Notes: generated from the letters alone by a model not told the origin. DNA of 64,000 nucleotides from Marivita sp. GX14005 (GCF_023370775.1 NZ_JAMCCQ010000005.1:62001-126000); one strand, 5' to 3'. Counted from the first letter of the stretch, positions 8,300 to 20,084 are shown. Numbers and translations are program-made.

Positions 8300-9517
8300 T
8301 TATGAGCCATCCTCCAGAACGGTCTCGATATGCGAGGTCGCCTCAAGCGTGCGATGCACCGGGCAGCGGTCGGCGATCTGGAGCAGGCGCGCGCGCTGAT
8401 CCTCGCTCAGATCGCCCTCCAGCGTGATACGGCGCTGGAAACGGTCGATCTTCGCGGCCGCTTCGGTGCCGGCATCTTCGGCATGGATCTTGTCGTGGCA
8501 GACATCGACGGAAACGTGATCGAGCGGCCAGCCCTTGCGGCGGGCATACATGCGGATCGTCATCGATGTGCAGGCACCGAGCCCGGCGGACAGGACTCCA
8601 TACGGCGACGGACCGAGATCGCTGCCGCCCACCGATTTCGGCTCATCCGCGCGCATGTGATGCGGGCCGGCCTGAACATCCTGCAGGAAGCCGTCCGCGC
8701 TCACCTCCGAGACACGCACGACGCCCTCGGGCGCATCTTCTGGCGGCGCAGGGGGCGAGAGATCGAGATAGCGGCTCGACCACGCGGCGATCACCTCGGC
8801 GGCATATTCGGCATCCTCCGCACCGGAGATCAGGTGATCGGCATCGCCCAGCGTGACGAAGCTCTTGGGATGGCGGGCGGCGGTGAAGATATTCGTCGCG
8901 TTGTCGATCCCGACAATGGCGTCTCGCGGCGCGTGCATCACCAGCAGCGCGGCGCGCAGATCGCGGATCGCCGGGCCGAGTTTCTGCGCCTCGATATCCT
9001 TCACGAATTCGCGCCGGATGGTAAAGCGCCGCCCGCCCAGATCGACCTCGGCCTCGCCCGATCGTTCGATATCGTCCAGCGCATCGGCGAAATTATGCGT
9101 GACGTGGCCGGGATCGAAAGGCGCGCCGATGGTCGCTACCGCCTTGACCCCGCCGATCTGTCCCGCCGCTCGCAGCACCGCCGCGCCGCCAAGCGAATGA
9201 CCGATGAGCATTTCCGGCGCCATGTCGCGCCCGCGCAGATAGTCCGCCGCCCGCCCCAGATCCTCGACGTTCGAGGAAAAGCTGGTATTGGCGAACTCGC
9301 CCTCCGAATGGCCCAGCCCGGTGAAATCGAACCGCAGCACGGCAATTCCCATCGAAGCCAGTCGCGCGGCGATCCGCCTTGCCGCCGGAATGTCCTTGGA
9401 ACAGGTGAAGCAATGCGCAAAAAGGGCGGTTGCCAGATGCGGCCCGTCCGGCAGATCGAGGCGCGCCGCGAGCGTGCTGCCGGAATGGCCGGTGAAGGTG
9501 ATACGTTCGGTCGGCAT
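8300..9517 (-). CDS. Alpha/beta hydrolase fused to OsmC-like domain
   Basis: A 405-residue two-domain protein. Residues 1 to about 260 are an alpha/beta hydrolase with the nucleophile elbow GHSLGG, HAPRDAIVG for the acid and a late GDADHLISG His. From about 265 it is an OsmC/Ohr domain with Cys in LGACTSMTIRMYARRKGW and Cys in RCPVHRTLE, the two reactive cysteines expected of peroxide reductases. A role in detoxifying organic peroxides or thioesters is inferred; this fusion is known in proteobacteria but its substrate is not. The start at 9515-9517 has AAGGAG upstream. It is divergent from the EEP-family gene at 9577. Confidence 0.9.
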   Translation of the reverse strand: MPTERITFTGHSGSTLAARLDLPDGPHLATALFAHCFTCSKDIPAARRIAARLASMGIAVLRFDFTGLGHSEGEFANTSFSSNVEDLGRAADYLRGRDMAPEMLIGHSLGGAAVLRAAGQIGGVKAVATIGAPFDPGHVTHNFADALDDIERSGEAEVDLGGRRFTIRREFVKDIEAQKLGPAIRDLRAALLVMHAPRDAIVGIDNATNIFTAARHPKSFVTLGDADHLISGAEDAEYAAEVIAAWSSRYLDLSPPAPPEDAPEGVVRVSEVSADGFLQDVQAGPHHMRADEPKSVGGSDLGPSPYGVLSAGLGACTSMTIRMYARRKGWPLDHVSVDVCHDKIHAEDAGTEAAAKIDRFQRRITLEGDLSEDQRARLLQIADRCPVHRTLEATSHIETVLEDGS

Positions 9518-9576
9518 AGGGTGCGCTCCTTCTAGGCTGGGGCCAGAGTGTCGCCGGGCAAGGGGAAGCGCAAGCA

Positions 9577-10467
9577 ATGGATCGGAAAGGTCGCGGCATG
9601 GTGAAGGCAGGGCGCCGGTGGCTATGGGGCATCTCGCTGCTGCTCGGCGCGCTGTTCGTCGGCAGTTTTGCGGGGGCAGCGCATCCGGCGGGCGACATGC
9701 TGGCAGCGTTCCGCATCCCCATCGCGCTGATCTTCGCGCTTTGGGTGATCTGGTCGCCCTGGCCCTACTGGCTGCGTTGGAGCGCGGCGGTGCTGTGTCT
9801 CGCGGCGATGGGGCAGATCGTGGCGCAAAGCTTCGTTGCGCATCCACCCGGACCGGTGACGGTCTACCAGAAGAACCTGCGGTTCGGGAATGACGGGACG
9901 GAGGCGCTGGCCGAAGATATCCGCGCGAGCGGCGCCGATATCGTGGCGCTGCAGGAAGTGACCTCGCGAAACGCCGCGCTTCTGCGCGATCTGCGGGCCG
10001 ATTTTCCCTATCAGACAAGTTGCGCACTGACCGATTGGGCGCGCGTCGCGGTGCTGTCGCGTTGGCCGGCCGAGGGCGAGATATGCGTGACGGGATACGG
10101 TGTGTCGGGATTGCAGGTCGCCTCGCCCGGCGGAACATTCTGGGCCATCAGCCTGCATGGGTTCTGGCCTTGGCCTTATGATCAGCCCGAACAGATGCAG
10201 CAGATCCTGCCTATTCTCGCCGGGCTCGACGAGCCTGCGGTGATCGCGGGCGATTTCAACATGGTGCCTTGGTCACATGCCTTGCGCCGACTCGCGGCGC
10301 TGACAGGCACGTCGCGCGCCGGCGCGCTGTTTTCGAGTTTTCGCACATTCGGGATGCCGCTGCCGATCGATCACGTCTACGCTCCGGGCGGCGGGAGCGC
10401 CGAGCCGAGAGGCCGGCTCGGCTCGGATCACGCGGGGATACTGGCTCGGGTGGTGGTCTTCGAATGA
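9577..10467 (+). CDS. Membrane-anchored endonuclease/exonuclease/phosphatase family protein
   Basis: A 296-residue protein. Three hydrophobic segments fall in the first 90 residues (about 15-33, 44-60 and 66-80). The catalytic EEP domain follows, with LQEVTSRNAALL (metal-binding Glu), GDFNMVPWS (Asp-x-Asn) and a final GSDHAGI (catalytic His). This DNase I-like fold hydrolyses phosphodiesters in nucleic acids or lipid head groups. The membrane anchor places the active domain outside the inner membrane, but the substrate cannot be told. ATG 9577 has AGGGGAAG upstream; ATG 9598 is in frame. It converges tightly, three bases apart, with the transglycosylase gene. Confidence 0.85.
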   Translation: MDRKGRGMVKAGRRWLWGISLLLGALFVGSFAGAAHPAGDMLAAFRIPIALIFALWVIWSPWPYWLRWSAAVLCLAAMGQIVAQSFVAHPPGPVTVYQKNLRFGNDGTEALAEDIRASGADIVALQEVTSRNAALLRDLRADFPYQTSCALTDWARVAVLSRWPAEGEICVTGYGVSGLQVASPGGTFWAISLHGFWPWPYDQPEQMQQILPILAGLDEPAVIAGDFNMVPWSHALRRLAALTGTSRAGALFSSFRTFGMPLPIDHVYAPGGGSAEPRGRLGSDHAGILARVVVFE

Positions 10468-10471
10468 CGCC

Positions 10472-11287
10472 TCAGCTTCCTGCACGCTGGGCCGAATAGA
10501 CGATGGCCCGCAGGTAATTGCCGCTGTCGTTCCAGACGGACAGGACGTTGAAGTTATGCGTTCCCTCGCCGAAAGGCTGCCCCGGCTGCCAGCCGTTGCG
10601 GCGCAGCATGTTCGCCGCCGTGGCCAGCGCATCGACCGCATTATAAGGATCGGCCCGCCCGTCGCCATTGCCGTCCACGCGGTATTTCATCCAGTTGCCG
10701 GCAAGAAACTGCATATGCCCCAATTCACCGGACGGCCCGCCCTGAGTGCCGGGCGAGAGGATACCTTCATCGACCATCTGCAGCGCGGCGATGGCATGCG
10801 GCTCGAAACGCGGATGACGGCGGCAATAGGACGCCAGCGTCACGGCGCCATCCACGACATCGGTTCGGCCGAGATAACCGCCCCAGCTTGTCTCCAGACC
10901 CCAGATCGTGGCGAGGATCGCGCCCGGAACGCCGAAATTGCGCTCTATGGAGGCGAAGGTGTTGGGGTTGCGCGCGATCTTGGCGCGGGTCTGATTGATG
11001 AAGCTTTCGGCTGAGCTTCCCGACCGTTTGGCGAGAAAGCGGGCCGGATCGCCCTGCAACGTACCGCTCTGGCTGCTGGGGTTCGATTCGAAGCGCCAGG
11101 TGATGCCTGACAGATCGGCCGCCTGAAGCGCCGCCAGCCCGCGCTGGCCGACCCCGGCGGCCGCGGCCTGCTGCGCGAGGGTCTGCTTATAGGCGTTGAA
11201 GTTCCCCTTGCTGGTGATGCATTGCGCCGCCGAGACAGGCAGGGCGGCGCAGGCGGATATCAGGGCGGCGGCAAGCAATCGGCGCAT
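10472..11287 (-). CDS. Lytic murein transglycosylase, MltB family
   Basis: A 271-residue periplasmic enzyme that cleaves peptidoglycan glycan strands. It starts MRRLLAAALISACAALPVSA, a signal peptide with cleavage near AQC. The SLT-2 fold is shown by GVPGAILATIWGLETSWG, with the catalytic Glu in GLETSWG, by LQMVDEGIL and GELGHMQF, and by DGNGDGRADPYNAVDALATAANML. The last resembles the calcium-binding loop and helix of MltB. A PG-binding C-terminal domain is absent, so this is the short form. The ATG at 11285-11287 is chosen because the signal peptide begins there. Confidence 0.9.
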   Translation of the reverse strand: MRRLLAAALISACAALPVSAAQCITSKGNFNAYKQTLAQQAAAAGVGQRGLAALQAADLSGITWRFESNPSSQSGTLQGDPARFLAKRSGSSAESFINQTRAKIARNPNTFASIERNFGVPGAILATIWGLETSWGGYLGRTDVVDGAVTLASYCRRHPRFEPHAIAALQMVDEGILSPGTQGGPSGELGHMQFLAGNWMKYRVDGNGDGRADPYNAVDALATAANMLRRNGWQPGQPFGEGTHNFNVLSVWNDSGNYLRAIVYSAQRAGS

Positions 11288-11486
11288 CGGGCAGTCTCCG
11301 GCAATATACAATCAGGTCAGCGTAGCAAACGCGGTTCCGGGGGCAAGCGTTCCATTGACGTCGGGGCATGCTCGGCCGAAACGCTAGGGTGTTCAGCGGC
11401 GTTCCGCTGACGATGCAACACCGGGAGGCAAGGTTTATGCGATGCCGGGTTTGCCCCGAGAGGCCTTTCGCTACAGCGCCGGACGG

Positions 11487-11903
11487 CTATTGCGCCGCTT
11501 CGCCCTGATCAAGCTTGCGCACCTGTTCCATGTAACCTTCGAAGAAAACGTCGCCCATCTGCGCCCTCAGATGTTCTTCTGCCTGCTCGCCGGTCCAGAC
11601 GCCCGTGGCGATCCCGGTCGAAACCCGCTGCGCGACCGCGCCGGGCCCGTCTTTGCGAAGGCTTGCAAGCAACTCCTGACCCGCCGGTGTCTGTTTGAAA
11701 ACCAGAAAGCCCACCGCAATGGCGGTCGGAAGCAGCACGGTGGCCAACAGGCCCAGCACGATCTTGATGCTGCCGCCGCGTCGGGGTCCGCGAGGGCCGC
11801 CCCCGCTGCCACCATTGCCGCGCGAGCCGGTCTGCGGCGGGGGCGGCGATGCGCCGTGTTTCGCTTCCAAACGCGCCAGACGTTCCTTGAAATCCTGGGT
11901 CAT
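11487..11903 (-). CDS. Small single-pass membrane protein, unknown function
   Basis: A 138-residue product. The N-terminal about 18 residues (TQDFKERLARLEAKHG) look like a short coiled coil. A Pro/Gly/Arg linker follows, then one membrane helix (about 47-70, IVLGLLATVLLPTAIAVGFLVF). The remaining about 65 residues are charged and probably periplasmic. GGAAAGG precedes the chosen ATG at 11901-11903. No family recognised. It stands alone between the transglycosylase and glnA, same strand as both. Confidence 0.65.
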   Translation of the reverse strand: MTQDFKERLARLEAKHGASPPPPQTGSRGNGGSGGGPRGPRRGGSIKIVLGLLATVLLPTAIAVGFLVFKQTPAGQELLASLRKDGPGAVAQRVSTGIATGVWTGEQAEEHLRAQMGDVFFEGYMEQVRKLDQGEAAQ

Positions 11904-12026
11904 GGCGGTGCCTTTCCGTCCTTTATACGTGCCTGCGCGCATAGGGTGGCCGCGTCTTGTGACGCGGCAAGGACGCCCCGGCGGCTATTTTGAGGCACGG
12001 TTGAACATTTGCCAGGAAACACGAAA

Positions 12027-12046
12027 GGGCGCGCTGAAGCGCGCCC
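12027..12046 (-). terminator. Hairpin after glnA
   Basis: Perfect 8-bp stem GGGCGCGC/GCGCGCCC with a four-base loop, 22 bp after the glnA stop. Followed on the minus strand by TTTCGTG, a short U-run, so it is a probable intrinsic terminator. Confidence 0.7.
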
Positions 12047-12068
12047 CTGATAATCTCTGTCGCCCGCT

Positions 12069-13475
12069 TCAGCAGGAATAATACATGCCGAACTCGATCG
12101 GATGCGGCGTCTGATCGTAGCGGTCGCATTCTCCCAGTTTCAGCGCGGCATAGCCCTCGATCTGGTCCTTGGTGAAGACATCGCCGGCCAGCAGGAAATC
12201 GTGATCGGCCTGCAGCGCCCCGATGGCCTCGCGCAGCGAAGCAGCGACGGTCGGCACGCCCTCCAGCTCTTCGGGCGGCAGATCGTAGAGGTTCTTGTCC
12301 ATCGCCTCGCCGGGATTGATCTTGTTGCGGATGCCGTCGAGCCCGGCCATCAGAAGCGCAGCGAAACACAGATAGGGATTGGCCGCTGGATCGGGGAAAC
12401 GCGCCTCGACGCGCTTGGCCTTGGGGCTTTCGGTCCACGGGATCCGCACGCAGCCGGAGCGGTTGCTGGCCGAATAGGCGCGCAGCACCGGCGCTTCGAA
12501 GCCGGGCACCAGCCGCTTGTAGCTGTTCGTCGTCGGGTTGGTGAAGGCGTTGAGCGTCTTGGCGTGCTTGAGGATGCCGCCGATGAAATACAGCGCCTCT
12601 TGGCTGAGATCGGCATATTTGTCGCCTGCAAAGAGCGGCTTTCCGTCCTTCCAGATCGACATGTTCACATGCATCCCCGAGCCATTGTCGCCGAAAATCG
12701 GCTTGGGCATAAAGGTCGCCGATTTGCCGTAAGCCTGGGCGACGTTGTGGATGACGTATTTGTATTTCTGCAGCTCGTCCGCCTGTTCGGTCAGCGTGCT
12801 GAAGATCAGTCCCAACTCGTGCTGGCAGGAGGCGACCTCGTGGTGATGCTTGTCCACCTTCATGCCGAGCCGCTTCATGGTCGAGAGCATTTCCGCGCGG
12901 ATATCCTGCCCGTCATCGATCGGGTTGACGGGGAAATAGCCGCCCTTGAGGCCGGGCCGGTGGCCGGTATTGCCCATCTCGTATTCGGTATCGGTGTTCC
13001 ACGAGCCGTCCATTGCATCGATCTCGTAGGACACCTTGTTGACGCTGTTCGCATAGCGCACGTCGTCGAAGAGGAAGAACTCCGCCTCGGGGCCGAAATA
13101 GGCCACATCGCCGATGCCGGAGGATTTCAGATAGGCCTCGGCCTTCTGCGCCGTGCCGCGCGGGTCGCGTTCATAGGGCTCGCCGGTATCGGGCTCGACG
13201 ATGGAGCAATGCACGCAGAGCGTCCGCTCGGCATAGAAGGGATCGATATAGGCGCTTTCGGTGTCCGGCATCAGCTTCATGTCGGAGGCTTCGATGGACT
13301 TCCACCCGGCGATGGAGGAGCCGTCGAACATGAAGCCTTCCTCAAGGAAATCCTCATCGACCAGATCGACATCGACCGTGACATGCTGCAGCGTGCCGCG
13401 CGTATCGGTGAAACGGATGTCCACATAGGCGACATCCTCGTCCTTGATCAGCTTGAGAAGCGCGTCGGTGCTCAT
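12069..13475 (-). CDS. glnA: Glutamine synthetase, type I
   Basis: Makes glutamine from glutamate, ammonia and ATP; central to nitrogen assimilation. The 468-residue length and [42 protein letters not shown] and [10 protein letters not shown] match bacterial GlnA. The late NLYDLPPEE carries the tyrosine adenylylated by GlnE in GSI-beta enzymes. It follows glnB by 45 bp in the same direction, the conserved alphaproteobacterial glnB-glnA operon, and is followed by a hairpin. Expression is expected under NtrC through the site upstream of glnB. Confidence 0.98.
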   Translation of the reverse strand: MSTDALLKLIKDEDVAYVDIRFTDTRGTLQHVTVDVDLVDEDFLEEGFMFDGSSIAGWKSIEASDMKLMPDTESAYIDPFYAERTLCVHCSIVEPDTGEPYERDPRGTAQKAEAYLKSSGIGDVAYFGPEAEFFLFDDVRYANSVNKVSYEIDAMDGSWNTDTEYEMGNTGHRPGLKGGYFPVNPIDDGQDIRAEMLSTMKRLGMKVDKHHHEVASCQHELGLIFSTLTEQADELQKYKYVIHNVAQAYGKSATFMPKPIFGDNGSGMHVNMSIWKDGKPLFAGDKYADLSQEALYFIGGILKHAKTLNAFTNPTTNSYKRLVPGFEAPVLRAYSASNRSGCVRIPWTESPKAKRVEARFPDPAANPYLCFAALLMAGLDGIRNKINPGEAMDKNLYDLPPEELEGVPTVAASLREAIGALQADHDFLLAGDVFTKDQIEGYAALKLGECDRYDQTPHPIEFGMYYSC

Positions 13476-13520
13476 TCTCTTTAACCCTTTGTTCTGTATG
13501 TAACTGTGATGCGGCCCGGC

Positions 13521-15548
<2,028 letters not shown>

Positions 15549-15608
15549 TCATGGGGGCGAAATTTCCCCTCGCCAGCGCGCCCAGGCTTTGCTATCAGCC
15601 CCGGCAAT

Positions 15609-15693
15609 GCGGGTGTGGCGGAATTGGTAGACGCACCAGATTTAGGTTCTGGCGCCGCAAGGCGTGGGGGTTCGAGTCCCTTCACCCGCACCA
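15609..15693 (+). tRNA. tRNA-Leu (anticodon UAG), CCA encoded
   Basis: Acceptor GCGGGTG pairs with CACCCGC at the 3' end, followed by A and an encoded CCA. The anticodon stem CCAGA/TCTGG encloses TTTAGGT, giving anticodon UAG, which reads CUN leucine codons. A long variable arm and the T-arm GGGGGTTCGAGTCCC are visible. At 85 nt it is a class II tRNA as expected for leucine. No integrase or attachment repeat is seen next to it. Confidence 0.97.
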
Positions 15694-15848
15694 TTTCACG
15701 AAAGCAGAATGCATGATGCGCGAAGCATCGCGGGCGCATCGAGGGGCGGGGATTTCCGCTTGCACCGTGTAGATGGCCCTACTAAGACGCGGTGGATTTT
15801 GACCGCCGCGGACGCCTCCGCGGCCCCTATGCAATGGACAAGGACGAC

Positions 15849-17180
15849 ATGCAGGTCACCGAAACGCAAAACGAAGGCCTCAAGCGCAGCTATGCGATCA
15901 CCGTCTCGGCGGATGAGCTCGATGCGAAGGTCAATGAAAAGCTGAAAGAAGCGCAGCCCGAGGTTGAGATGAAGGGCTTTCGCAAGGGCAAGGTGCCGAT
16001 GCCGCTGCTGAAAAAGCAGTTCGGCCCGCGTCTTCTGGGCGAGGCGATGCAGGAAACCATCGATGGCGCGATGAACGCGCATTTCAAGGAAACCGGCGAC
16101 CGCCCGGCGCTCCAGCCCGAGGTCAAGATGACCAATGACGACTGGAAGGAAGGCGACGATATCGAGGTCGCCATGTCCTATGAGAAGCTGCCCGAGATGC
16201 CCGAGGTCGACCTGTCCTCGATTTCGCTGGAGCGGCTGGTCGTTAAGGCAGGCGAAGCCGAGGTGGACGAGGCGCTGGGGAACCTTGCCGAGAGCGCGCA
16301 GAATTTCGAGGATCGCGAGGATGGCGCGGCGGCGGAGGATGGCGATCAGGTGGTGATCGATTTCCTCGGCAAGGTCGATGGCGAGCCTTTCGAGGGCGGC
16401 GCGGCGGAGGATTATCCGCTGGTGATCGGCTCGGGCTCCTTCATTCCGGGCTTCGAGGAGCAGCTTGTCGGTGTGAAAGCCGGCGACGAGAAGAATGTCG
16501 AGGTCAAGTTCCCGGAGGAATACGGCGCCGAGAACCTGGCCGGCAAGGACGCGGTCTTCGAGTGCAAGATCAAGGCGGTCAAGAAGCCCGTCGCAGCCGA
16601 GATCAATGATGATCTGGCCAAGAAATTCGGCGCCGAGGATCTGGCCGCGCTCAAATCGCAGATCGCCGAGCGGCTCGAAGCGGAATATGCCGGCGCGGCG
16701 CGCGCGGTGATGAAGCGCGAGTTGCTCGACAAGCTCGACGAGAAGGTCGAGATGGAGCTTCCGCCGTCGCTCGTGGAGGCCGAAGCCAATCAGATCGCGC
16801 ATCAGCTCTGGCACGAGGAGCATCCCGAGGAGCAGGGCCACGATCACGGCGAGATCGAGCCGACCGAAGAACATAACAAGCTTGCCGAACGGCGCGTGAA
16901 GCTGGGTTTGCTTCTGGCCGAACTGGGCCAGAAGGCCGAAATCGAGGTGACCGATGCCGAGATGACGCAGGCGATCATGAACCAGGCGCGGCAATATCCT
17001 GGCCAGGAACGCGCTTTCTTCGATTTCGTGCGCCAGAACCAGCAGATGCAGCAACAACTGCGTGCGCCGATCTTCGAGGACAAGGTTGTCGATCACGTCG
17101 CTGAGCAGGCGCAGGTGACCGAGAAAGAGGTCTCCAAGGACGAGCTCGAAAAGGCGGTCGAGGCGCTCGACGAGGAATAA
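15849..17180 (+). CDS. tig: Trigger factor
   Basis: Ribosome-bound chaperone and peptidyl-prolyl isomerase for nascent chains. The 443-residue protein starts [15 protein letters not shown], the family N-terminus. The ribosome-docking signature GFRKGKVP lies near residue 40-47. The FKBP-type isomerase domain spans about 150-245 ([32 protein letters not shown]), followed by the helical C-terminal chaperone arms. ATG 15849 follows AAGGACGAC at good spacing; the in-frame ATG at 15792 adds residues with no homology. A hairpin terminator follows. Confidence 0.97.
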   Translation: MQVTETQNEGLKRSYAITVSADELDAKVNEKLKEAQPEVEMKGFRKGKVPMPLLKKQFGPRLLGEAMQETIDGAMNAHFKETGDRPALQPEVKMTNDDWKEGDDIEVAMSYEKLPEMPEVDLSSISLERLVVKAGEAEVDEALGNLAESAQNFEDREDGAAAEDGDQVVIDFLGKVDGEPFEGGAAEDYPLVIGSGSFIPGFEEQLVGVKAGDEKNVEVKFPEEYGAENLAGKDAVFECKIKAVKKPVAAEINDDLAKKFGAEDLAALKSQIAERLEAEYAGAARAVMKRELLDKLDEKVEMELPPSLVEAEANQIAHQLWHEEHPEEQGHDHGEIEPTEEHNKLAERRVKLGLLLAELGQKAEIEVTDAEMTQAIMNQARQYPGQERAFFDFVRQNQQMQQQLRAPIFEDKVVDHVAEQAQVTEKEVSKDELEKAVEALDEE

Positions 17181-17206
17181 GACCGCTCAAAAAGCGTTCA
17201 GCAAAG

Positions 17207-17233
17207 GGCCGTCCCGCAGGGGCGGCCTTTTTT
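17207..17233 (+). terminator. Intrinsic terminator after tig
   Basis: Stem GGCCGTCCC / GGGGCGGCC with a GCAG-type loop and one G-U pair, followed by six T residues, 27 bp after the tig stop. Confidence 0.85.
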
Positions 17234-17266
17234 CACGGCGGCTCGCGTATCGCCGGAGCGCGAGGT

Positions 17267-17326
17267 GGGGGGCGCTGCCCCCCGTCGCTGCGCGACTCCC
17301 CCCGAGATATTTTTGAAACAGAGAAG
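17267..17326 (+). repeat. Dispersed 3'-end element, copy b
   Basis: Stem GGGGGGC-GCT-GCCCCCC (17267-17283), then a GTCGC...GCGAC dyad, then CCCGAGATATTTTTGAAACAGAGAAG (17301-17326). Same modular plan as the other copies, downstream of tig in sense orientation. Confidence 0.7.
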
Positions 17327-17332
17327 ATCGGA

Positions 17333-19288
17333 TCAGAGCATTAGGCGGAACTGGGCGAAGCCGTCCTCGTTGGTGCCGACTTCTTCAAGCTGCATGTCCT
17401 GCAGGCTGTCCGAATATTTCGCGCCCGCAGGGCCGGTTTCAAAAATCACGCTGGTGCCCTCCATCGGGGCGAAGCGCCAGTTGAAATCGGCCTTCGGGTT
17501 GATGGTGCCCTGCTGCACGATATAGCGCACGATCACGTCGCGATTGGTGTCCGGGCCTTCGAAGATGATCGTGTCGCCCGTTCCAGGGAAACTGCCGCCG
17601 CCGCCGGCGCGGTAGTTGTTGGTGGCGATGATGAACTCCTGATCGGGGTCGATGGGCTGACCGTCGTAGCGCAGATCCCGGATGCGGTTTGCGTCCGGGT
17701 TTACGACATTACCTTCGCGGTCGAACATCGCAGGCTCGCTGAGATCGATCTGGTAGGTCACGCCGTCGATCACGTCGAAATTGTAGCTTGGGAAGTCGGG
17801 GTTGAGCAGCGGCGCGTCGGTGGCGCCCGGTTCGACCTGGTTGAACATGCCGGCCGACCGTTCGAGCCAGCCCTTGACCTGATCGCCGGTGACGCGCACG
17901 GCGCGGACCGTGTTGGGGTAGAGATAAAGGTCGGAAACGTTCTTGATCGCCACAGGCCCCTTGGGCACGTCGGTATAGTAATCCGGCCCGCCACGCCCGC
18001 CGGCCTTGAAGGGGGCGGCGGCCGAGAGGATGGGAATCCCCTCGTGTTCGGTGCCCTGCATCATCTGTTCGATATACCAACGCTGCGCGTTGGAGACGAC
18101 CTGCACCGAAGGATCGTCGGCCACCAGCGCGAAATAGCTGTGCAGCGGCGCATCGGTATTGCCGACCGCGCGGCGCACATAGGCGAGCGTTTCCTCGTGC
18201 ACCTTCTGCGTGGCATCGAGCACCGGCTGGTAATCCCCGACCAGCGGCGTGATCGAGCGATCCTCTGCGCGCTCGAAGATCGGGCGGGCTTCGATGTCGT
18301 GGCTGAGCACGCGCCAGCCCGATCCGTCGCGCTCCAGCATCAGATCGATCAGCCCCATATGGCTGCCCCAGAAGCCGCCCATGACGCCGGGCTTGCCGTT
18401 GATCGTGCCGTTCGCCACATCGAGACCCGGCACGTCCTCGTAGGTGGGCGAGGGGAAGACGAGATGCGAATGGCCGGTCAGGATCACGTCGATCCCGTCC
18501 ACGCCTGCGAGGGGGATGGCGGCGTTTTCCATCCCGTCCGTCGCCTCCGCGGGGCCGATGCCGGTATGGGCCAGCGCGATGACGATATCGGCGCCTTCCT
18601 CGCGCAGCTGCGGCACCCAGGCGCGCGCGGCGGCGACGATGTCTCGCGCCTCGACATTGCCCTCGAGGTGGCGGCGATCCCAGGTCATCACTTGCGGCGG
18701 CACGAAACCGATCAGTCCGATGCGGATGTCATGCGTGGTGCCGGCGCCATCGGTCAGGCTGCGATCGAGGATGACATAGGGCGGCACCAGCGGCGTGTCC
18801 TCGCGCGGGGAGGCGCCGGTCTGTTTGACGACATTGGCGCAGACGACCGGAAATTCAGCCCCGGCGATGGTCTTGCTCAGGAAATCCAGGCCGTAGTTGA
18901 ATTCGTGGTTGCCAAGAGTCGAGCCGTCGAAGCCCAGCACGTTCATCGCGGTGATGATCGGGTGCATGTCACCGTCTTTCATGCCGCGCTCATAGGCGAT
19001 GTAATCGCCCATCGGGTTGCCCTGCAGGAAATCGCCATTGTCGAGAAGGATCGAATTGGTCGCCTCATCACGGATGTCTTGCACGATGGAGGCCACGCGG
19101 CTCAGCCCGACGGTGTCCGTGGGGCGATCGGCATAGTAGTCATAGGGATGCACATGGACGTGCAGATCGGTGGTTTCCATGATCCGCAGATGCGCCTGGT
19201 TCGCGGCGGCACGGAGCGAGAACGGGTGCAATGCAAGAAATCCAGCCGTGCTGGCAAGAAATCCGCGGCGGTTGAGGTGAAGTGGCAT
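17333..19288 (-). CDS. cpdB: Periplasmic bifunctional 2',3'-cyclic-nucleotide 2'-phosphodiesterase/3'-nucleotidase
   Basis: Hydrolyses 2',3'-cyclic and 3'-nucleotides in the periplasm for nucleotide scavenging. The 651-residue protein begins with a twin-arginine signal (NRRGFLAS then a hydrophobic stretch), so it is probably Tat-exported. The metallophosphatase domain (about 35-370) shows METTDLHVHVHPYDYY, LLDNGDFLQGNPMGDY, TLGNHEFNYGLDF, IVIALAHTGIG and ILTGHSHLVFPS. The 5'-nucleotidase C-terminal domain follows. CpdB-type residues YDYYADRP and NPMGDY distinguish it from UshA. The ATG at 19286-19288 has GGGAGGA upstream. Confidence 0.93.
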   Translation of the reverse strand: MPLHLNRRGFLASTAGFLALHPFSLRAAANQAHLRIMETTDLHVHVHPYDYYADRPTDTVGLSRVASIVQDIRDEATNSILLDNGDFLQGNPMGDYIAYERGMKDGDMHPIITAMNVLGFDGSTLGNHEFNYGLDFLSKTIAGAEFPVVCANVVKQTGASPREDTPLVPPYVILDRSLTDGAGTTHDIRIGLIGFVPPQVMTWDRRHLEGNVEARDIVAAARAWVPQLREEGADIVIALAHTGIGPAEATDGMENAAIPLAGVDGIDVILTGHSHLVFPSPTYEDVPGLDVANGTINGKPGVMGGFWGSHMGLIDLMLERDGSGWRVLSHDIEARPIFERAEDRSITPLVGDYQPVLDATQKVHEETLAYVRRAVGNTDAPLHSYFALVADDPSVQVVSNAQRWYIEQMMQGTEHEGIPILSAAAPFKAGGRGGPDYYTDVPKGPVAIKNVSDLYLYPNTVRAVRVTGDQVKGWLERSAGMFNQVEPGATDAPLLNPDFPSYNFDVIDGVTYQIDLSEPAMFDREGNVVNPDANRIRDLRYDGQPIDPDQEFIIATNNYRAGGGGSFPGTGDTIIFEGPDTNRDVIVRYIVQQGTINPKADFNWRFAPMEGTSVIFETGPAGAKYSDSLQDMQLEEVGTNEDGFAQFRLML

Positions 19289-19365
19289 GAGCGTATCCTC
19301 CCGGTAAGCTGGTTTTTGAGCCAGATTAGAGCGGATCGCACGGGCGCGATAGGGGGAGTGCATAC

Positions 19366-19405
19366 AAAAGAAAAAGGCCGCGCCGGGTCTCCGGTGCGGC
19401 CTTTT
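19366..19405 (-). terminator. Intrinsic terminator after rplI
   Basis: Stem GGCCGCGCCGG / CCGGTGCGGCC (19376-19401, one G-U) followed on the minus strand by TTTTTCTTTT. It begins about 20 bp after the rplI stop and closes the rpsF-rpsR-rplI operon. Confidence 0.88.
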
Positions 19406-19424
19406 CGATGTTGTGCGGGGAAGC

Positions 19425-20072
19425 TTAACGGTCCAGCTTTTCGTCCAGTTCGGCTTTCTCCTGAACGGCCGGCTCGTCGGTCTTCTGCTCGTCCGCGGTT
19501 TCCAGCTCGTCCAGTTGCGCCGCGCCGATATCGTCGAACAGCTCCTGGATTTCGAATTCGGCCTGCGCCTCTTCCTCGGCGGCCAGTTCCTGAATGGACT
19601 TGCCGGAGGCCTGAAGCTCGGCTTCCTCGGGGGAGCGGGCGACGTTGAGCTCGATCGTGACCATGACTTCGGGGTGCAGATGCACCTCGACCTCGTGCAC
19701 GCCGAGCGTCTTGATCGGCTGGCGGATGATGACCTGCTTGCGGTCGATCGAATAGCCTTCCTCGGTCGCCACGTCTGCGGCATCGCGCGTCGTGACGGAG
19801 CCGTAGAGGTTGCCGCCGTCGGAGGCCTGGCGAATCACGACGAATTGCTGTCCGCCCAGACGGTCCGCCAGTTGCTCCGCTTCCTTCTTCGATTCCAGGT
19901 TGCGCGCTTCGAGCTGCGCCTTCTGGTCCTCGAAGGAGGCGATGTTTTCCTTGCTGGCGGTCAGGGCCTTGCCCTGCAGCAGCAGGTAGTTGCGTGCGAA
20001 GCCGGGCTTGACATCGACGACATCGCCCATCTGGCCCAGCTTGGCCACGCGTTCTAAAAGGATCACTTGCAT
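19425..20072 (-). CDS. rplI: 50S ribosomal protein L9 with extended C-terminus
   Basis: Large-subunit protein with two globular domains joined by a long helix. The N-terminal rRNA-binding domain [31 protein letters not shown] is diagnostic. The helix and the C-terminal domain ([11 protein letters not shown]... [14 protein letters not shown]) follow to about residue 150. Another about 65 residues are strongly acidic ([27 protein letters not shown] and onward) and end in a Lys/Glu-rich tail. At 215 residues it is longer than the about 150 of E. coli; acidic extensions are known in alphaproteobacteria. Last gene of the rpsF-rpsR-rplI operon. Confidence 0.97.
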   Translation of the reverse strand: MQVILLERVAKLGQMGDVVDVKPGFARNYLLLQGKALTASKENIASFEDQKAQLEARNLESKKEAEQLADRLGGQQFVVIRQASDGGNLYGSVTTRDAADVATEEGYSIDRKQVIIRQPIKTLGVHEVEVHLHPEVMVTIELNVARSPEEAELQASGKSIQELAAEEEAQAEFEIQELFDDIGAAQLDELETADEQKTDEPAVQEKAELDEKLDR

Positions 20073-20084
20073 GTCAAACTCTCC

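Noticed and set aside
10269-10668. Overlapping open frames at the EEP/transglycosylase junction
   Set aside because: They are antisense or out-of-frame shadows; the two real genes end 3 bp apart.
15549-15848. tRNA-Leu as an integration site for a mobile element
   Set aside because: The flanks are the housekeeping genes nnr and tig, with no integrase and no repeat of the tRNA 3' end.
17267-17326. Start of a CRISPR array or IS end from the tandem GC dyads
   Set aside because: There are no spaced repeats, no transposase and no target duplication; the pattern fits the dispersed 3'-end element instead.
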